Below, in pieces: positions 11,543 to 12,293 of a DNA stretch of 12,293 nt. A program made the translations under genes and the position numbers. The notes beneath the pieces were generated by a model, which worked only from the letters and a program-made list of their open reading frames with translations, was not told the DNA's origin and did no database searches. The DNA is taken from assembly GCA_017523605.1 (NCBI GenBank), contig JAFWVZ010000185.1:1-12293 (forward strand), read 5' to 3'. This DNA is from Bacillota bacterium (GTDB taxonomy: Bacteria > Bacillota > Clostridia > Peptostreptococcales > Anaerovoracaceae). How positions within the stretch are numbered: position 1 is the first letter of the stretch; each line of letters opens with the position of its first letter.

Positions 11543-12293
11543 TTGACCGTAATACTCAGCTGCAGCTCATTGTTAGAATACGTTAACGCCGCGCAGAAGG
11601 CCATGGGTACCCACTGGCCGGTAGTTGTCGTGGACAGAAGCCATCACGCGGAGCCTGCAGAAATGAAGCAGGTCGTAAAGGAAACGATCGAGGGGATCCT
11701 TAGCGGACGCATCCCGTTGGATCCGGACAGCTCTGCCGCCGGACAGCCGAACGTCTCTGCCGAGCAGTCTGCCGCAGTGGACACAGCGGAGCAGTCTGCC
11801 GTAGTGGACACAGTGGAGCAGTGCGCTGCAGTGGACACAGAGGAGCAGTGCGCTGCAGTGGATCCTGCGGACCTTACGGTCCTTGTTGCCATGGGTTTCT
11901 GCGGCGGCAGCTGGGACCACGTAAGCTTCCCGTGCCGTGTGGTGATCCCGCGTACGGACGACTGCATATCCATCCTGCTTGCGACGGACGATCAGTACAT
12001 CCCCAACCGCAAGGAACTGGGGCATCTGTACCTCTACGAGAGCGATCCCAAGGACTTTTCCGCCCTTCACCTGCTGCGCGACGGCGGCACCGCGGACGAG
12101 ACCTACCGCGGCATGAGCAGCGAGGATCTGTTCCGCTACTGGTTCGGGAACTACCACGCAATGGACATAATCGACACCGGTCTCAACCCCTGCTACGAGG
12201 TCCCTTACGTGGAGGCCGCGCAGAAGGCCATGGGTACCCACTGGCCGGTAGTTGTCGTGGACAGAAGCCATCACGCGGAGCCTGCAGAAATGA
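11543..12293 (+). CDS. DUF1638-type protein, TTG start, 3' partial
   Basis: At least 250 residues, open at the right edge. The start is inferred to be TTG at 11543, because the ribosome site is well placed and the first residues, (M)TVILSCSSLLEYV, look like the normal DUF1638 N-terminus. GFCGGSW (118-124), PCRVVIPRTDDCISILLA (130-147) and DTGLNPCYE (near 212-220) resemble the conserved Cys-containing parts of this family. DUF1638 proteins have no settled function; I recall them near corrinoid methyltransferase genes, which would fit the UroD/MtaA-like gene in this window. Residues 74-109 are a four-unit 9-residue repeat inserted in the middle of the domain. Residues 225 to the end repeat residues 16-41 exactly, either a real internal duplication or an assembly effect, so the C-terminus shown may not be real. 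Confidence 0.65.
   Translation, partial: MTVILSCSSLLEYVNAAQKAMGTHWPVVVVDRSHHAEPAEMKQVVKETIEGILSGRIPLDPDSSAAGQPNVSAEQSAAVDTAEQSAVVDTVEQCAAVDTEEQCAAVDPADLTVLVAMGFCGGSWDHVSFPCRVVIPRTDDCISILLATDDQYIPNRKELGHLYLYESDPKDFSALHLLRDGGTADETYRGMSSEDLFRYWFGNYHAMDIIDTGLNPCYEVPYVEAAQKAMGTHWPVVVVDRSHHAEPAEM
11588..11666 (+). repeat. 79-bp direct repeat, copy 1
   Basis: Identical over all 79 bases to 12215-12293. It encodes the conserved N-terminal part of the DUF1638-type protein (from residue 16, AAQKAMGTHWPVVVVDRSHH onward) and fits its expected place there, so this is the copy more likely to be correct. Confidence 0.9.
11762..11869 (+). repeat. Four 27-bp tandem repeats in a coding region
   Basis: Four units of 27 bp, each starting GAGCAGT, encode EQSAAVDTA, EQSAVVDTV, EQCAAVDTE and EQCAAVDPA. 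Units 1 and 2 differ at 2 positions; units 3 and 4 share their first 20 bases. Decayed similarity extends upstream (DSSAAGQ). The unit is a multiple of 3, so copy-number change keeps the frame. Confidence 0.93.
12215..12293 (+). repeat. 79-bp direct repeat, copy 2, ending at the window edge
   Basis: Exact copy of 11588-11666, offset 627 bp (209 codons, in frame). The match begins after a mismatched base (G at 12214, C at 11587) and continues to the last base of the window, so its true right end is unknown. Confidence 0.9.

Noticed and set aside
11762..11869. CRISPR-like array in the 27-bp repeats
   Set aside because: The units are contiguous without spacers, vary in sequence, keep the reading frame and encode a 9-residue repeat.
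11573..12274. Minus-strand open frame of 233 codons at the right end
   Set aside because: It is antisense to the DUF1638-type gene, whose family motifs and ribosome site are on the + strand. Its internal repeat is only the complement of the 27-bp and 79-bp repeats.

Overview
The window looks like a piece of an anaerobic Bacillota (probably Clostridia) genome. Shine-Dalgarno sites are strong and near consensus, promoters are of the sigma-A type, GC is moderate to high, and several families are typical of Firmicutes (DUF4867, DUF6440, a PucR/CdaR-like regulator, a ROK regulator). The sequence does not fix the genus. Both edges cut genes, and the right edge looks like the end of an assembly contig.

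Left block (1-3892, + strand): a tight operon of a DUF4867 protein (5' end missing), a TSUP/TauE-type membrane transporter, an L-fucose/L-arabinose isomerase-like protein and a ROK-family regulator. It reads as a sugar or sugar-acid utilisation operon whose promoter lies outside the window. A transporter of the TauE type, often an exporter of sulfonates, beside a sugar isomerase makes a sulfosugar substrate a possibility, not a conclusion. A strong bidirectional terminator separates this block from the next.

Middle block (3969-10487): on the minus strand, a PucR/CdaR-type regulator is followed by a UroD/MtaA-like protein and an SLC13/DASS-type anion transporter. Divergent from the regulator lies a long-chain-type acyl-CoA synthetase. 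The two intergenic regions flanking the regulator carry a repeated motif, TTTGTGCA-N4-TGCACAAA, as one perfect palindrome, several imperfect ones and isolated half-sites. This is the clearest regulatory signal in the window and suggests that the regulator controls itself, the uroD-like/transporter operon and the acyl-CoA synthetase. A working picture is uptake of an organic anion, CoA activation and a methyltransferase-like step, but no corrinoid protein is visible.

Right block (10569-12293): a terminator, a small DUF6440 gene divergent from a flavodoxin-like FMN reductase, then a DUF1638-type gene that appears to start at TTG and runs off the window. That gene contains four 27-bp tandem repeats (a 9-residue repeat), and its first part recurs exactly (79 bp) and in frame at the very end of the window. 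The second repeat is either a real internal duplication or the signature of an assembly-graph loop.

The most interesting items are the operator array around the PucR-like regulator and the repeat-bearing DUF1638 gene with the 79-bp terminal repeat. No tRNA, rRNA, CRISPR array, transposase or phage gene was seen.
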